Shown here: piece by piece, positions 16,394-27,044 of the stretch
Position numbering within the stretch: position 1 is the first letter of the stretch
Layout of the letters: every line of letters begins with the position of its first letter
The notes under the pieces: model-generated
Seen by the model: only the letters and a program-made list of their open reading frames with translations
Database searches by the model: none
What the model was told of the DNA's origin: nothing
Translations under genes and position numbers: made by a program
Origin: an uncultured Mucilaginibacter sp.
GTDB lineage: Bacteria; Bacteroidota; Bacteroidia; Sphingobacteriales; Sphingobacteriaceae
Direction of reading: 5' to 3'
NCBI GenBank assembly: GCA_903891475.1
Contig: CAITEP010000010.1
Span: 1 to 64,000 of the forward strand
Length of the DNA: 64,000 nucleotides

Positions 16394-17356
16394 ATGGGAT
16401 TATTCGATTTTTTTAAAAAGAGTGAAGGCAGCCCTCAGGAAAAGGAGGCTCTTGAATCTGGTTTAGAAAAAACTAAGGATAACTTTTTTTCGAAACTTAC
16501 CAAGGTCATAGCAGGCAAATCATCGGTTGATGATGATGTTTTGGATGAATTGGAAGAGGTACTCGTAACTTCGGATGTTGGCGTAACAACCACCCTAAAA
16601 ATAATTAACCGTATTCAAGCCAGGGTAGCCCGAGAAAAATATGTTGGTACTGGCGAACTGAATGGCCTATTACGGGATGAAATTCAAAAGCTTTTAGCCG
16701 AGAACAACAGCAACGATTTTTCGAATTTTGAATATGGAAGCCATAAGCCTTATGTAATTATGGTGGTTGGCGTAAATGGCGTAGGTAAAACCACTACCAT
16801 TGGTAAATTAGCCCATAAACTTAAAAGTGCTGGCAACCAAGTGGTTTTAGGTGCTGCGGATACGTTTAGAGCCGCCGCTGTGGCTCAAATACAATTATGG
16901 GGAGAACGAATTGGGGTAAAGGTAGTAGCACAAGCAATGGGATCGGATCCCGCTTCTGTTGCCTATGATACCATGCGCTCAGCCGTTGCTAATGGCGACG
17001 ATGTTGCCATAATTGATACTGCGGGGCGGTTACACAACAAAATTGGTTTGATGAATGAGCTAACCAAAATAAAAAATGTAATGCAAAAGGTAGTCCCCGG
17101 CGCACCACACGAAATTTTATTGGTTTTAGATGCGTCAACCGGGCAAAATGCCATTGAACAATGCAAACAGTTTACCGAGGCAACTGCTGTAAATGCCCTT
17201 GCGCTTACAAAATTAGATGGTACCGCCAAAGGTGGGGTGGTGATAGGGATATCAGATCAGTTTAAGATACCTGTAAAATATATCGGCGTTGGCGAAGGTA
17301 TGAATGATTTGCAATTATTCGACCGCCAAAAATTTGTGGATAGTTTGTTTAGCTAA
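16394..17356 (+). CDS. ftsY: Signal recognition particle receptor FtsY
   Basis: A 320-aa SRP-GTPase that docks SRP-ribosome complexes at the inner membrane. It has only a short N-terminal acidic region (about 1-30), then the N helical bundle and the G domain with G1 GVNGVGKTTT, DTFRAAA, G3 DTAGR and G4 TKLDGTAKGG. Length is typical of Bacteroidota FtsY, which lack the long A domain of E. coli. The converging esterase gene ends only 4 bp away with no terminator between. Confidence 0.96.
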   Translation: MGLFDFFKKSEGSPQEKEALESGLEKTKDNFFSKLTKVIAGKSSVDDDVLDELEEVLVTSDVGVTTTLKIINRIQARVAREKYVGTGELNGLLRDEIQKLLAENNSNDFSNFEYGSHKPYVIMVVGVNGVGKTTTIGKLAHKLKSAGNQVVLGAADTFRAAAVAQIQLWGERIGVKVVAQAMGSDPASVAYDTMRSAVANGDDVAIIDTAGRLHNKIGLMNELTKIKNVMQKVVPGAPHEILLVLDASTGQNAIEQCKQFTEATAVNALALTKLDGTAKGGVVIGISDQFKIPVKYIGVGEGMNDLQLFDRQKFVDSLFS

Positions 17357-17360
17357 TCGC

Positions 17361-18278
17361 CTATAAAAAGCCGTTCAACTTCATCCAATCATTACACCAA
17401 TCCATCCATTTATCTTTACTCTTTGGGTTATTCAACCCAAAGCCATGCCCACCAGCTTGAAATAAATGCATCTCGGCTTTCACCTTATTTTTTATCAGTG
17501 CATTATAAAATAGCAAGCTGTTTTCAACGGGTACCAAATCATCATCTTCGGCATGTATTAATAAAGTTGGCGGTGTATTGGCGTTTACTTGCTTTTCATT
17601 GCTGTAAAGGTCAACCAAGTTTTGAGGAGGTGTTTTTCCAATTAAAGCATCGCGCGAGCCACCATGTGTTTTCTCACCAAAAGTAATAACAGGGTACAAT
17701 AAAATCATAAAATCTGGTCGGGCACTAAGGTTGTCCTTATTTTCAACTACCAATCTGTCAAAATGCGTGCCTAAGGTAGATGCCAAATGACCACCAGCCG
17801 AAAAGCCGATAATCCCTACTTTAGTTGGATTTAATCCCCATTCCGCGGCATGTTTGCGCACCATTAAAATGGCCTGCTGCGCATCCTGTAAGGGGCCAAT
17901 GGTTTTGTTTAGCATAATGGTATCGGCTGGCAAACGGTATTTAACCACAAATGCGGTAATCCCAATTTTGTTAAAGGCCATGGCTATGTTATAGCCCTCG
18001 TTCACCATCGAAAGCCCTTCATAACCACCCCCAGGGAAAATTATAATAGCAGTTCCATTCGCAGTACCCTTTGCAGGGAAATAAGGAATCAAGGTTGGGT
18101 TGCTTACTATAGTAATCCAGTCAATATTTAGTTTTTCAATATAATACCTTGGCGTAGGTTTTGAGTTCGGTATGTCATTCGGGTATAAAGGGATATCCTT
18201 AACAGGTTTAAAGGCCTCTTGAGCTAAACTTGTCATTATACTCGCCATCAATATCATAACATAAACAATATTTCTCAT
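17361..18278 (-). CDS. Secreted alpha/beta hydrolase (BD-FAE/acetylesterase-like)
   Basis: A 305-aa exported esterase with a signal peptide (about 1-19). The oxyanion-hole segment is PGGGYEGLS; the nucleophile serine lies in GFSAGG. The acidic residue is in HAEDDDLVP and the histidine in AGGHGFG. This arrangement matches the BD-FAE / esterase-lipase group that includes acetylxylan and other carbohydrate esterases. The natural substrate is not determinable. It is 50 bp downstream of prfB's end on the other side and is probably transcribed separately. Confidence 0.8.
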   Translation of the reverse strand: MRNIVYVMILMASIMTSLAQEAFKPVKDIPLYPNDIPNSKPTPRYYIEKLNIDWITIVSNPTLIPYFPAKGTANGTAIIIFPGGGYEGLSMVNEGYNIAMAFNKIGITAFVVKYRLPADTIMLNKTIGPLQDAQQAILMVRKHAAEWGLNPTKVGIIGFSAGGHLASTLGTHFDRLVVENKDNLSARPDFMILLYPVITFGEKTHGGSRDALIGKTPPQNLVDLYSNEKQVNANTPPTLLIHAEDDDLVPVENSLLFYNALIKNKVKAEMHLFQAGGHGFGLNNPKSKDKWMDWCNDWMKLNGFL

Positions 18279-18328
18279 CGCGTTAAGCTTTATATAAAAT
18301 CGTGATGTACTGAAAATAAACCAACTTA

Positions 18329-19421
18329 TTAACTTTTTGGCCCACCAAATTCCATTAAATAGGCTTTTAGAAAGCTATCTAGGTCGCCATCCAAAACTGC
18401 TTGGGCGTTGGATGTTTCGTGGTCGGTACGTAAATCTTTAACCAATTTGTACGGGTGCAATACGTAATTTCGAATCTGGCTACCCCATTCAATTTTTTTC
18501 TTGTTGCCTTCAATCGCATTGGAGGTTTCCATTCGCTTACGCATTTCGGCCTCGTATAGCTGCGATTTTAATAATCGGATCGCGTTTTCCTTATTCTGCA
18601 ATTGTGAGCGTGATTCCTGGTTTTTTATAATAATGCCCGATGGCTTATGGTATAAACGTACGGCTGTTTCCACCTTGTTTACGTTTTGACCGCCTGCCCC
18701 GCCTGAGCGGAAAGTCTCGAACTCAATATCCGCATCCTTTACCTCAATATCAATAGTATCATCCACTAAAGGGTAAACATAAACGGAGGCAAATGAGGTA
18801 TGCCTTTTAGCATTAGAATCAAAAGGAGAGATTCTTACCAATCGGTGTACGCCGTTTTCACCTTTTAAATATCCATAGGCAAAGTCACCCTCTATTTGTA
18901 GGGTAACCGTTTTAACGCCAGCTACATCCCCTTCTTGAAAATCTTGTTCAGATACCTTATGTCCATTTTTTTCGGCCCACATAATGTACATCCTCATGAG
19001 CATGCCTGCCCAATCGCAACTTTCGGTACCACCGGCACCCGCGGTAATTTGCAAAACCGCGTTAAATTGGTCTTCTTCGGCCGAGAGCATGTTTTTAAAT
19101 TCAAGCTCTTCTACCGCTTTTAAACCTGCATTAAATTGTTCCTGCATTTCGGCTTCGGTGGCATCTCCAGCCTGAAAAAACTCATACAAAACCCCCGTAT
19201 CCTCAACTACAGTTACCACTTTTTGGTAGGCATCGGTCCATACCTTTTTAACTTTAATGGAAGCCAACACCTTTTCGGCCTCCTTTGGCTGATCCCAAAA
19301 ACCCTGACTGATGGTTAGTTCGTGTTCTTTTTGTAAAGCATCTAATTTCTTGTCGATGTCAAAGATGCCTCCTCAGGGAAGTTACTCTTTCCCTTAAATC
19401 CTGTATTTGCTCTTTAGTCAT
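18329..19421 (-). CDS. prfB: Peptide chain release factor 2, with programmed +1 frameshift
   Basis: RF2 terminates translation at UGA and UAA. The gene begins at ATG 19421 with 20 zero-frame codons ending CTT (19364-19362), followed by an in-frame UGA (19361-19359). Shifting +1 at CTT TGA C continues in the frame starting GAC at 19360 and running to 18329, giving about 363 aa. An AGGAGG Shine-Dalgarno-like stimulator sits 3 nt upstream of the slip codon. The long frame carries the stop-codon recognition tripeptide SPF (in VRISPFDSN) and the catalytic GGQ (in [10 protein letters not shown]). The frameshift gives autoregulation: low RF2 favours shifting and hence more RF2. It should not be annotated as a truncated gene. 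Confidence 0.96.
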
Positions 19422-19473
19422 TCGGCAAATATAGGTAAATGCGTTAAAACAGTACAGCTTATCAAGTTTATTA

Positions 19474-19509
19474 ATAAAAAAAGGCTGCCTGGAATTATTC
19501 CAAACAGCC
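19474..19509 (-). terminator. Terminator of the 19.5 kb hypothetical gene
   Basis: Stem GGCTG(cc)TGGAA / TTCCA(aa)CAGCC at 19483-19509; on the minus strand it is followed by a T run (complement of the A run at 19475-19482). It separates the hypothetical gene from prfB. Confidence 0.8.
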
Positions 19510-19536
19510 ATCCTTTGTAATTAGCGTATGAGGTTT

Positions 19537-19974
19537 TTAAGCAACACTTAAGCGCTTCACCAATCCACTTAAATCGGCTTTGTTACCATTTAGTTTGGTA
19601 AGCATATTGCTTAATAAAAACTCATTATTTTGAGCGTTTTTTGATTGCTTTATTAATTCAACCATTATGGGCTGAATAAGGTTATTAGCAATAATTAGGG
19701 CGTTGCTGGCGTCAATATTGTAATAGTTGTTTAGTTTGTTGGCAAACTTATTCACTACCTTTTTTGTAACCGAATTATAGTCGAAATTAGCTAGCTGAAA
19801 AAAATTAATCAAATCATCCACTTTTCCATTCTCCATCTGCCCTTTCAGCACTTCAATTATAGTACTCGAGGCCTCAATTACAATGGCTTCGTGATGGTGA
19901 CCAGAAATTAATGGGTTGTTAAAAATAGCACCTTGTGCATGGCTTTTAACAAGCAGATAGAGTTTTTCGAACAT
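19537..19974 (-). CDS. Hypothetical helical protein
   Basis: About 145 aa if translation starts at ATG 19974 (MFEKLYLLVK); an upstream start at 20007 would add 11 residues. The protein is predicted mostly helical, with no signal peptide or membrane segment. It contains an IISGHHHEAIVIEA-like segment (three consecutive histidines near residue 27) that might bind metal. I do not recognise the family. It has its own terminator and is divergent from pgi. Confidence 0.65.
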   Translation of the reverse strand: MFEKLYLLVKSHAQGAIFNNPLISGHHHEAIVIEASSTIIEVLKGQMENGKVDDLINFFQLANFDYNSVTKKVVNKFANKLNNYYNIDASNALIIANNLIQPIMVELIKQSKNAQNNEFLLSNMLTKLNGNKADLSGLVKRLSVA

Positions 19975-20190
19975 GGTTATATCGTTTAGCGTTAATTTAA
20001 GAATCAATAAAAAATTAATTTATTTTTATTGATAAGGCAAAGATATTGGCTCAAACATGAAAATATGTAAATTATATGTAATTTTTATTTTGATATTCAT
20101 AATTAAACTATGTAGAAATTTTATTAATATATTTCACACTAAAAGTTGTTTATATTTAATATCAGCAAAATAATTAAATGTTATTTTTGA

Positions 20191-21852
<1,662 letters not shown>

Positions 21853-21863
21853 GTTAAGGATTT

Positions 21864-21911
21864 AAAAAAAGCCAGTCTAAATTTAAAAATTATCTTAAGA
21901 CTGGCTTTTTT
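21864..21911. terminator. Bidirectional terminator between pgi and glutaminyl cyclase
   Basis: Stem GCCAGTCT / AGACTGGC (21871-21878 with 21898-21905), flanked by an A run on the left and a T run on the right; it serves both converging genes. Confidence 0.85.
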
Positions 21912-21918
21912 AATTCTC

Positions 21919-23004
21919 TTACTTTTTTACAAATTCAACTTGATATAAGTTTGGCCACTTTTTTCCAGTTATGAAAAGCCTCTTACCTTTAGCATCGTAA
22001 GCTATCCCGTTTAGTACGTTCGCATTTGTCGCCCTCTTTGCTTCAGGATAAAGGTTTGTTAAATCAATTGATTGTAAAACAGCCCCTGTATTTGGGTCAA
22101 TCACTATTATTTTATTTGTTAAATAAATATTGGCATAAATTTTACCATCAATAAATTCAAGCTCATTAATGCTATCAACCCCACCTTTATCATCATAAAC
22201 ATCAATATAACCTGTAGCATGGTAGTCATCTTTATTTAAAAACCAAATACGATTGGTTTTGTCATCCATATAAAGCTTTTCTCCATCAAAACACAACCCC
22301 CAGCCTTCAACACCAACATTATTGGGTATAGTTTTTAATAACTTAAAGGTGTCCTTGTCATAAATATAAGCAATCTTCTGTATCCAGGTTAATTGTATAA
22401 TTTTATTATCAATAATTGAAATTCCTTCAGCAAAAACCTTTGGATCAACAAGTACTTTCTTTATAATTTTTCCCGTATTTAAATCAACTTTTCTTAAACT
22501 AGATTGCCCATCTTTTGGTTCGCCAGCAGGCGGATCAAGGTAACCACCTCCACTTTCATACAAAAAACCATCTTGATAAACCAAGCCTTCGGTATAGCAA
22601 CTGGTATCATGCGGGAATAATTTTACCACCTTAAAGCTAAGTTCTTCCGGAGGCTTCGATGCCAGTAAAACTATATTGGTTGATGCTTCTTCATTTTTAC
22701 CACCCTTGTAAATTTTAGCAGTAATTACTCTTGGCCCCAACTTCATTTTCTCGGTATTTACTTCAAAGGACGCTGAATCTTTTTTTGAACCCACCCTAAC
22801 AGAATCAACAAGATACACGATGGAATCTGGTTGGTAACTTCCCCCATAATGTACTTGAAGCGCTACCTTAGAGCCTGATTTGTACGAAGTGCCAGCCTCC
22901 GGACTAACAGTAAACGCGTTTTGGTTTTCTATTTTCCTTTTGCAACTGCAACTAAATATTAATAAAGCAGTTATAAATAATAAGGTATAAGCTTTTCTAT
23001 TCAT
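21919..23004 (-). CDS. Glutaminyl-peptide cyclotransferase, lipoprotein
   Basis: About 361 aa, starting at ATG 23004 (MNRKAYTLLF). Longer upstream frames would overlap yraN and bury the signal. A lipobox near IFSCSC gives a lipidated Cys19 or Cys21. After an Ig-like N-terminal segment (about 30-125) comes a glutamine-cyclotransferase beta-propeller, with FPHDTSCYTEGLVYQDGFLYESGG being the family's conserved entry, and later LNELEFIDGKIYANIY-type blades. It cyclises N-terminal glutamine to pyroglutamate. It begins 7 bp after yraN, so dnaG-yraN-this gene probably form one transcript. Confidence 0.88.
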   Translation of the reverse strand: MNRKAYTLLFITALLIFSCSCKRKIENQNAFTVSPEAGTSYKSGSKVALQVHYGGSYQPDSIVYLVDSVRVGSKKDSASFEVNTEKMKLGPRVITAKIYKGGKNEEASTNIVLLASKPPEELSFKVVKLFPHDTSCYTEGLVYQDGFLYESGGGYLDPPAGEPKDGQSSLRKVDLNTGKIIKKVLVDPKVFAEGISIIDNKIIQLTWIQKIAYIYDKDTFKLLKTIPNNVGVEGWGLCFDGEKLYMDDKTNRIWFLNKDDYHATGYIDVYDDKGGVDSINELEFIDGKIYANIYLTNKIIVIDPNTGAVLQSIDLTNLYPEAKRATNANVLNGIAYDAKGKRLFITGKKWPNLYQVEFVKK

Positions 23005-23011
23005 GTAGTTT

Positions 23012-23380
23012 TTAATTGCCTGTAGGCCAAAACGCGTCCTCAATATGTTTAATTGTAAAATTATTTTTTTTATCGAACAAAACCGATACAATGTCGAATC
23101 GGATATCGCCTTTATGCTCCATCAGATAAATATATTCATCGGCAGCCATTATTAAAAGCCCCTGCTTACGGGTATCCACAAAATCCTCAGGTTCGCCAAA
23201 AAAATTGCCAGTACGGGTTTTTACCTCTATAAAAATCAGCACCCTATCCATCAAGGCAATTAAATCTACTTCTAACTTGCCGAATGTCCAATTTTCGTCT
23301 AAAATCTCGTATCCCTTTTCTTCCAAATATGCTTTTGCTAAATGTTCACCTTGTTTACCAAGCTCTAAATGTTTGGCCAT
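23012..23380 (-). CDS. YraN family (UPF0102) endonuclease-like protein
   Basis: A 122-aa protein with the restriction-endonuclease-like fold of UPF0102. The N-terminus is LGKQGEHLAKAYLEEKGYEI, and the nuclease-type residues are in EVDLIA and FIEVKTR (D-x(n)-E-x-K). The family is thought to act in DNA processing or repair, but its role is not settled. The ATG overlaps the dnaG stop (TAATG), indicating translational coupling. Confidence 0.9.
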   Translation of the reverse strand: MAKHLELGKQGEHLAKAYLEEKGYEILDENWTFGKLEVDLIALMDRVLIFIEVKTRTGNFFGEPEDFVDTRKQGLLIMAADEYIYLMEHKGDIRFDIVSVLFDKKNNFTIKHIEDAFWPTGN

Positions 23381-25302
23381 TATTTTAAAATTACCGAGCC
23401 CAAAAATTCCGAAATCGTCTTTTCCACCTTTTTCATATGCATATACTGGTTAAGCAAAATTTCCTGGTCGGCCTCATCAGGTGTTTTTTGTAACTCCGTG
23501 CGCAATCCTTCCAATATTTTGCCCACCTTTTGCTTTTTAAGGTGAAAAATAGCCCCTAAAATGGTGGCTTTCATGTTCACCTGCTCATCTGGTACTAGTA
23601 TTTTATGCATTTCGTACCAATTTTCGCTCAAAGTATACTTGGTAGCTATTAGGTTAACGGTTAAATCAACAATTTCTTTTTCGAGGTAATGAATAAAATA
23701 TTGTTCATCGGGCAATACCCCGTTTTCTACCTCCCGGCGATAGATCTCTACAAATGTTTTTGCTGGCGGATAATCAAATTCCACGTCGCTCAATTCGGCA
23801 ACCATAAAAGGGCCTATGTATGTATTGGCTAGGCCATCCCAGTCAATTACTTTATTGCCATATAGTAATAACAAACGAATTATTTCTTTTTCTTGGCTTT
23901 CCCCTTCAAGCGTTTTTTCGCTTTCAAGTTGTTCAAAGCCAATTTCATCTTCATTTGACGGAGCCAAAGCAGTGGGCGGAGGCGAACCTTTTTTCGCTTT
24001 GGCAAGCCTCATTTTGTTTAACTCCGAAATAAGTGCCCGCTCATCAATTTTTAGTAAATAGCTGCATTCTTTTATAAAAACGGATGCTTTGATAGAATCA
24101 GGGATTTTAGCTATGCTTTCCACAATCTCTCTAATAACCTCCGCTTTTTTTAAAGGGTCGGTACCAGCTTCCTTTAAAAGCGTATCAGCTTTAAATAGGA
24201 TAAAATCCTTCTTGTTATCGGCAATATGCTTTTTGAACCCATTGGTGCCGAAATTACGGACATACGAATCAGGGTCGTGCCCATCAGGGAAAAGTACTAC
24301 TTTTACATTTAGCCCTTCCTCCAAAATCATATCCAAACCACGTAAAGAGGCTTTGATTCCGGCCGCATCACCATCGTACAAAATGGTTATGTTTTTGGTA
24401 AACCTGCCAATGAGCCTTATTTGTTCAACTGTTAACGAAGTTCCGGATGAGGCCACCACATTTTCAATGCCTGCCTGATGAACCGAAAGCACGTCGGCAT
24501 AACCTTCTACCAAATAACAATTATCTTCTTCCCTAATAGCTTTTTTTGCGAAGTATAAGCCATAAAGCACGTTTGATTTATGGTATATTTCCGACTCGGG
24601 AGAGTTTACATATTTAGGGACATTTTTATCTGTTTTAAGTGTTCGACCACCAAAAGCGATGATTCTCCCTGTAAAATTATGTATTGGGAATATTACCCTA
24701 CCCCTATATCTGTCATACAACGTTCCGTTTTCACGTTTTACTGATAATCCGCTCTCTTCCAAAAACTGCTGCTGATAACCTTCTTTAATCGCGGTTGCAG
24801 AAAAGGCCTCCCATTGGTCGGGGGAGTAACCCAACTCAAATTTTTTAATAGTATCGGCACTGAAGCCACGCTCTTTAAAATAACTTAAACCAATGCTGGT
24901 TCCTTCGGGCGTTTCCAATAAACTTTCGTGGAAGAATTTAGCCGCGAAGGCGGTAACTATCATTAGGCTTTCGCGATGGTTTTCCTCCTCTTTGTTTTCG
25001 ATGGTTTCAACCGTTTCCTCAACCTCTATGCTGTATTTTTTGGCAAGCCATTTTAAAGCCTCAGGGTAAGTAAATTTTTCGAGCTCCATCAAAAAGGTAA
25101 CTGCTGAGCCACCTTTGCCCGATGAAAAATCTTTAAAAATACCTTTAGCCGGAGAAACCGTAAACGAAGGTGTACGCTCGTTAGCAAATGGAGAAAGGCC
25201 TACATAATTTGCTCCCCGCTTTTTTAACTGCACAAATTCACCAATCACCTCCACAATATCGGTGGCTTCCATTATACGGTCGATGGTTGATTTGTTAATC
25301 AT
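23380..25302 (-). CDS. dnaG: DNA primase with degenerate zinc-binding domain
   Basis: A 640-aa primase that makes RNA primers for replication. The TOPRIM catalytic core is intact (VEGYADVLS and LYDGDAAGIK), and a C-terminal helicase-binding region is present. The N-terminal CHC2 zinc-ribbon fold is recognisable by RGANYVGLSPF...TPSFTVSPAKG...SGKGGSA, but all four expected zinc ligands are replaced (Ser37, Ala40, Asp58, Ser61). I have seen similar replacement in other Bacteroidota primases, so the gene is most likely functional. It is the first gene of an operon with yraN and the cyclotransferase. Confidence 0.96.
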   Translation of the reverse strand: MINKSTIDRIMEATDIVEVIGEFVQLKKRGANYVGLSPFANERTPSFTVSPAKGIFKDFSSGKGGSAVTFLMELEKFTYPEALKWLAKKYSIEVEETVETIENKEEENHRESLMIVTAFAAKFFHESLLETPEGTSIGLSYFKERGFSADTIKKFELGYSPDQWEAFSATAIKEGYQQQFLEESGLSVKRENGTLYDRYRGRVIFPIHNFTGRIIAFGGRTLKTDKNVPKYVNSPESEIYHKSNVLYGLYFAKKAIREEDNCYLVEGYADVLSVHQAGIENVVASSGTSLTVEQIRLIGRFTKNITILYDGDAAGIKASLRGLDMILEEGLNVKVVLFPDGHDPDSYVRNFGTNGFKKHIADNKKDFILFKADTLLKEAGTDPLKKAEVIREIVESIAKIPDSIKASVFIKECSYLLKIDERALISELNKMRLAKAKKGSPPPTALAPSNEDEIGFEQLESEKTLEGESQEKEIIRLLLLYGNKVIDWDGLANTYIGPFMVAELSDVEFDYPPAKTFVEIYRREVENGVLPDEQYFIHYLEKEIVDLTVNLIATKYTLSENWYEMHKILVPDEQVNMKATILGAIFHLKKQKVGKILEGLRTELQKTPDEADQEILLNQYMHMKKVEKTISEFLGSVILK

Positions 25303-25486
25303 TTATTTTAAATGTTGCTAACTTTCAAAAATAACCATTTTTAAGCAGCCTAAAATTAAATTGATCCAAAATTTATTTTATATAAAATTTTGTAAAAATT
25401 ATTATTTGTTTAATTTTAAAACGAATTAAATTATTGTTCTGTACTTATTTAGTTCTTTACTTTGATTTTATCACTTTAAACAAATA

Positions 25487-25873
25487 ATGTTGCAAAAAAG
25501 AATTAGGCTAATTAATTGGTTATTAGACACATTAGTATGTTTAATACTTTTTATAATTTTTATTAAGCTAACTTTTCAAAATAAACCTAATGATAGCACG
25601 CTACGAGTATTTAAGTATTATTTTTTATTGCTAAATGCTGTATATTATTTTTCGATGGAATTTATATTTAAAACCACCATCGGGAAAATAATAACCCGAA
25701 CTAAAGTGGTAGGTGAAAACAATGAGGAAATCAAATTCAAAAATATACTTATCAAGACCTTAGTAAGGTTTATTCCATTTGAAGGGATATCAGTTATTTT
25801 TAATGACGATAATTTAACCCTTCATGACACTTTATCGAAAACTAAATTAATAAAAATAAATAACCACAATTAA
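25487..25873 (+). CDS. RDD family membrane protein
   Basis: A 128-aa integral membrane protein. The N-terminal helix starts with the charged RLINWLLDTL segment (the Arg and Asp that give the RDD family its name). A second helix covers about 45-60, followed by GKIITRTKVV and a C-terminal region typical of the family. Function is unknown; some relatives act in ion exchange. It lies 8 bp before a small lipoprotein gene, so the two are probably co-transcribed. Confidence 0.8.
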   Translation: MLQKRIRLINWLLDTLVCLILFIIFIKLTFQNKPNDSTLRVFKYYFLLLNAVYYFSMEFIFKTTIGKIITRTKVVGENNEEIKFKNILIKTLVRFIPFEGISVIFNDDNLTLHDTLSKTKLIKINNHN

Positions 25874-25881
25874 GAATTACA

Positions 25882-26127
25882 ATGAAAAATTTAAAAACTG
25901 TAGTAGCTGTTTTTTTAATAGCTGTAACTTTATCAAGCTGTGCAACAATTTTAGGTGGACAGAGAACAGCCTACCAAACAACTAAACCTGAAGCTGGTAA
26001 ACCACAAAGAGAAGTAAGGGTTGGTTATTTAATTGCCGATGCCATTTTAACTGGAGCTCTTGGAATAATTATTGACTTTGCTACTGGTGCAATTTATCAA
26101 CCAGCACCAGCAACACCGGCTAAATAA
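25882..26127 (+). CDS. Small lipoprotein of unknown function
   Basis: An 81-aa protein with a lipobox LSSC (Cys20), followed by ATILGG and a Gly/Ala-rich hydrophobic stretch (about 50-68) and a Pro/Ala tail. I do not recognise a characterised family. It is likely anchored in the inner or outer membrane. It follows the RDD gene closely and ends at a strong terminator. Confidence 0.75.
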   Translation: MKNLKTVVAVFLIAVTLSSCATILGGQRTAYQTTKPEAGKPQREVRVGYLIADAILTGALGIIIDFATGAIYQPAPATPAK

Positions 26128-26137
26128 TTTAAAAAAA

Positions 26138-26168
26138 TACAGCCAAGCAAAAACCTTGGTTGTATTTT
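26138..26168. terminator. Terminator after the small lipoprotein gene
   Basis: Stem TACA(g)CCAAG / CTTGG(t)TGTA (26138-26164), flanked by A and T runs, between convergent genes; it can work in both directions. Confidence 0.8.
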
Positions 26169-26192
26169 TAAACTTTTATTGCTTTTATTCTT

Positions 26193-27044
26193 TTAGGTTT
26201 CTTTTTGCTTAAAAAAAGTTACTCCAATACCTATTAATATTACCGTACTACCTAGCACTTCCTTCAAGCCCAAATTTTCGTGTAATAGCGAAACAGACCA
26301 AAAACTAGCAATTACCGCTCTTGATAATAATGCCAATGAGACTTTTGTTGATGGTAAAAACCGTAAGGAGTGTGTTATGGTTAACCAACCCACTAATTGG
26401 CACATTGCCCCTAAACCAATAAAGCATAGCCACGCTGTTATTGAAAAATGAATCAAATCGTTTTGTTGATATAAGCAAAATAGGAAGGAAAATAAACATG
26501 CGCCCAATAAATTATAAAAAACAAAGGCCAAGGTATCAACCTTATCAATTACCGATTTTGTTAACAAAATATAAACCGCGTATAAAAAGCTTGAAAATAG
26601 TGCTAGTAGAATGCCTTCATTTAATTTTAGTTCAAACATGTTTTGGTAGCCGGCTAAAATAATAATGCCTGCAATAGCTATTGCCGTACCAATCCAAAAT
26701 AAAATACCTGATAGCTTTCTGAATAAAATTAAGCTTAATAAGCCCACCCAAACAGGTGACAGATTGGCGATTAATGTTGAAACCGTAGCGGATGTTTTTG
26801 TTAGTGAGATATTCCAAACCGCTATATCGGCTCCAAAAATAATACCCCCGGCAAGAGCAATCATTAATTCCTTTTTGCCGATTCTGAGTTTTCCTTTTAT
26901 TATGCAATAAGGCGCTAAGCATAGCAAGGCAATTAACATGCGATAAAATGCTGCGCTAACCGGAGGAACATGCGCTACCAATACCAAAATTGGAGCGAAT
27001 GATATGCATAAAATACCTATAACCAGACTTAGTTTTGGGTTCAT
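26193..27044 (-). CDS. EamA family (DMT) transporter, second of a tandem pair
   Basis: A 283-aa inner-membrane protein with about ten transmembrane helices in two EamA halves, the usual architecture of drug/metabolite exporters. The N-terminus MNPKLSLVIGILCISFAPI is nearly identical to that of the next gene upstream. The whole protein aligns segment by segment with it, marking a tandem duplication. Its ATG overlaps the stop of the upstream paralogue by 4 nt (ATGA). The substrate is unknown. Confidence 0.88.
   Translation of the reverse strand: MNPKLSLVIGILCISFAPILVLVAHVPPVSAAFYRMLIALLCLAPYCIIKGKLRIGKKELMIALAGGIIFGADIAVWNISLTKTSATVSTLIANLSPVWVGLLSLILFRKLSGILFWIGTAIAIAGIIILAGYQNMFELKLNEGILLALFSSFLYAVYILLTKSVIDKVDTLAFVFYNLLGACLFSFLFCLYQQNDLIHFSITAWLCFIGLGAMCQLVGWLTITHSLRFLPSTKVSLALLSRAVIASFWSVSLLHENLGLKEVLGSTVILIGIGVTFFKQKET

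Noticed and set aside
19359..19361. In-frame UGA that would make prfB a pseudogene
   Set aside because: It is the conserved CTT TGA C recoding site with an AGGAGG stimulator; the downstream frame is intact.
24089..24478. Plus-strand open frame of 129 codons
   Set aside because: Lies inside dnaG on the opposite strand, with no recognisable domain.
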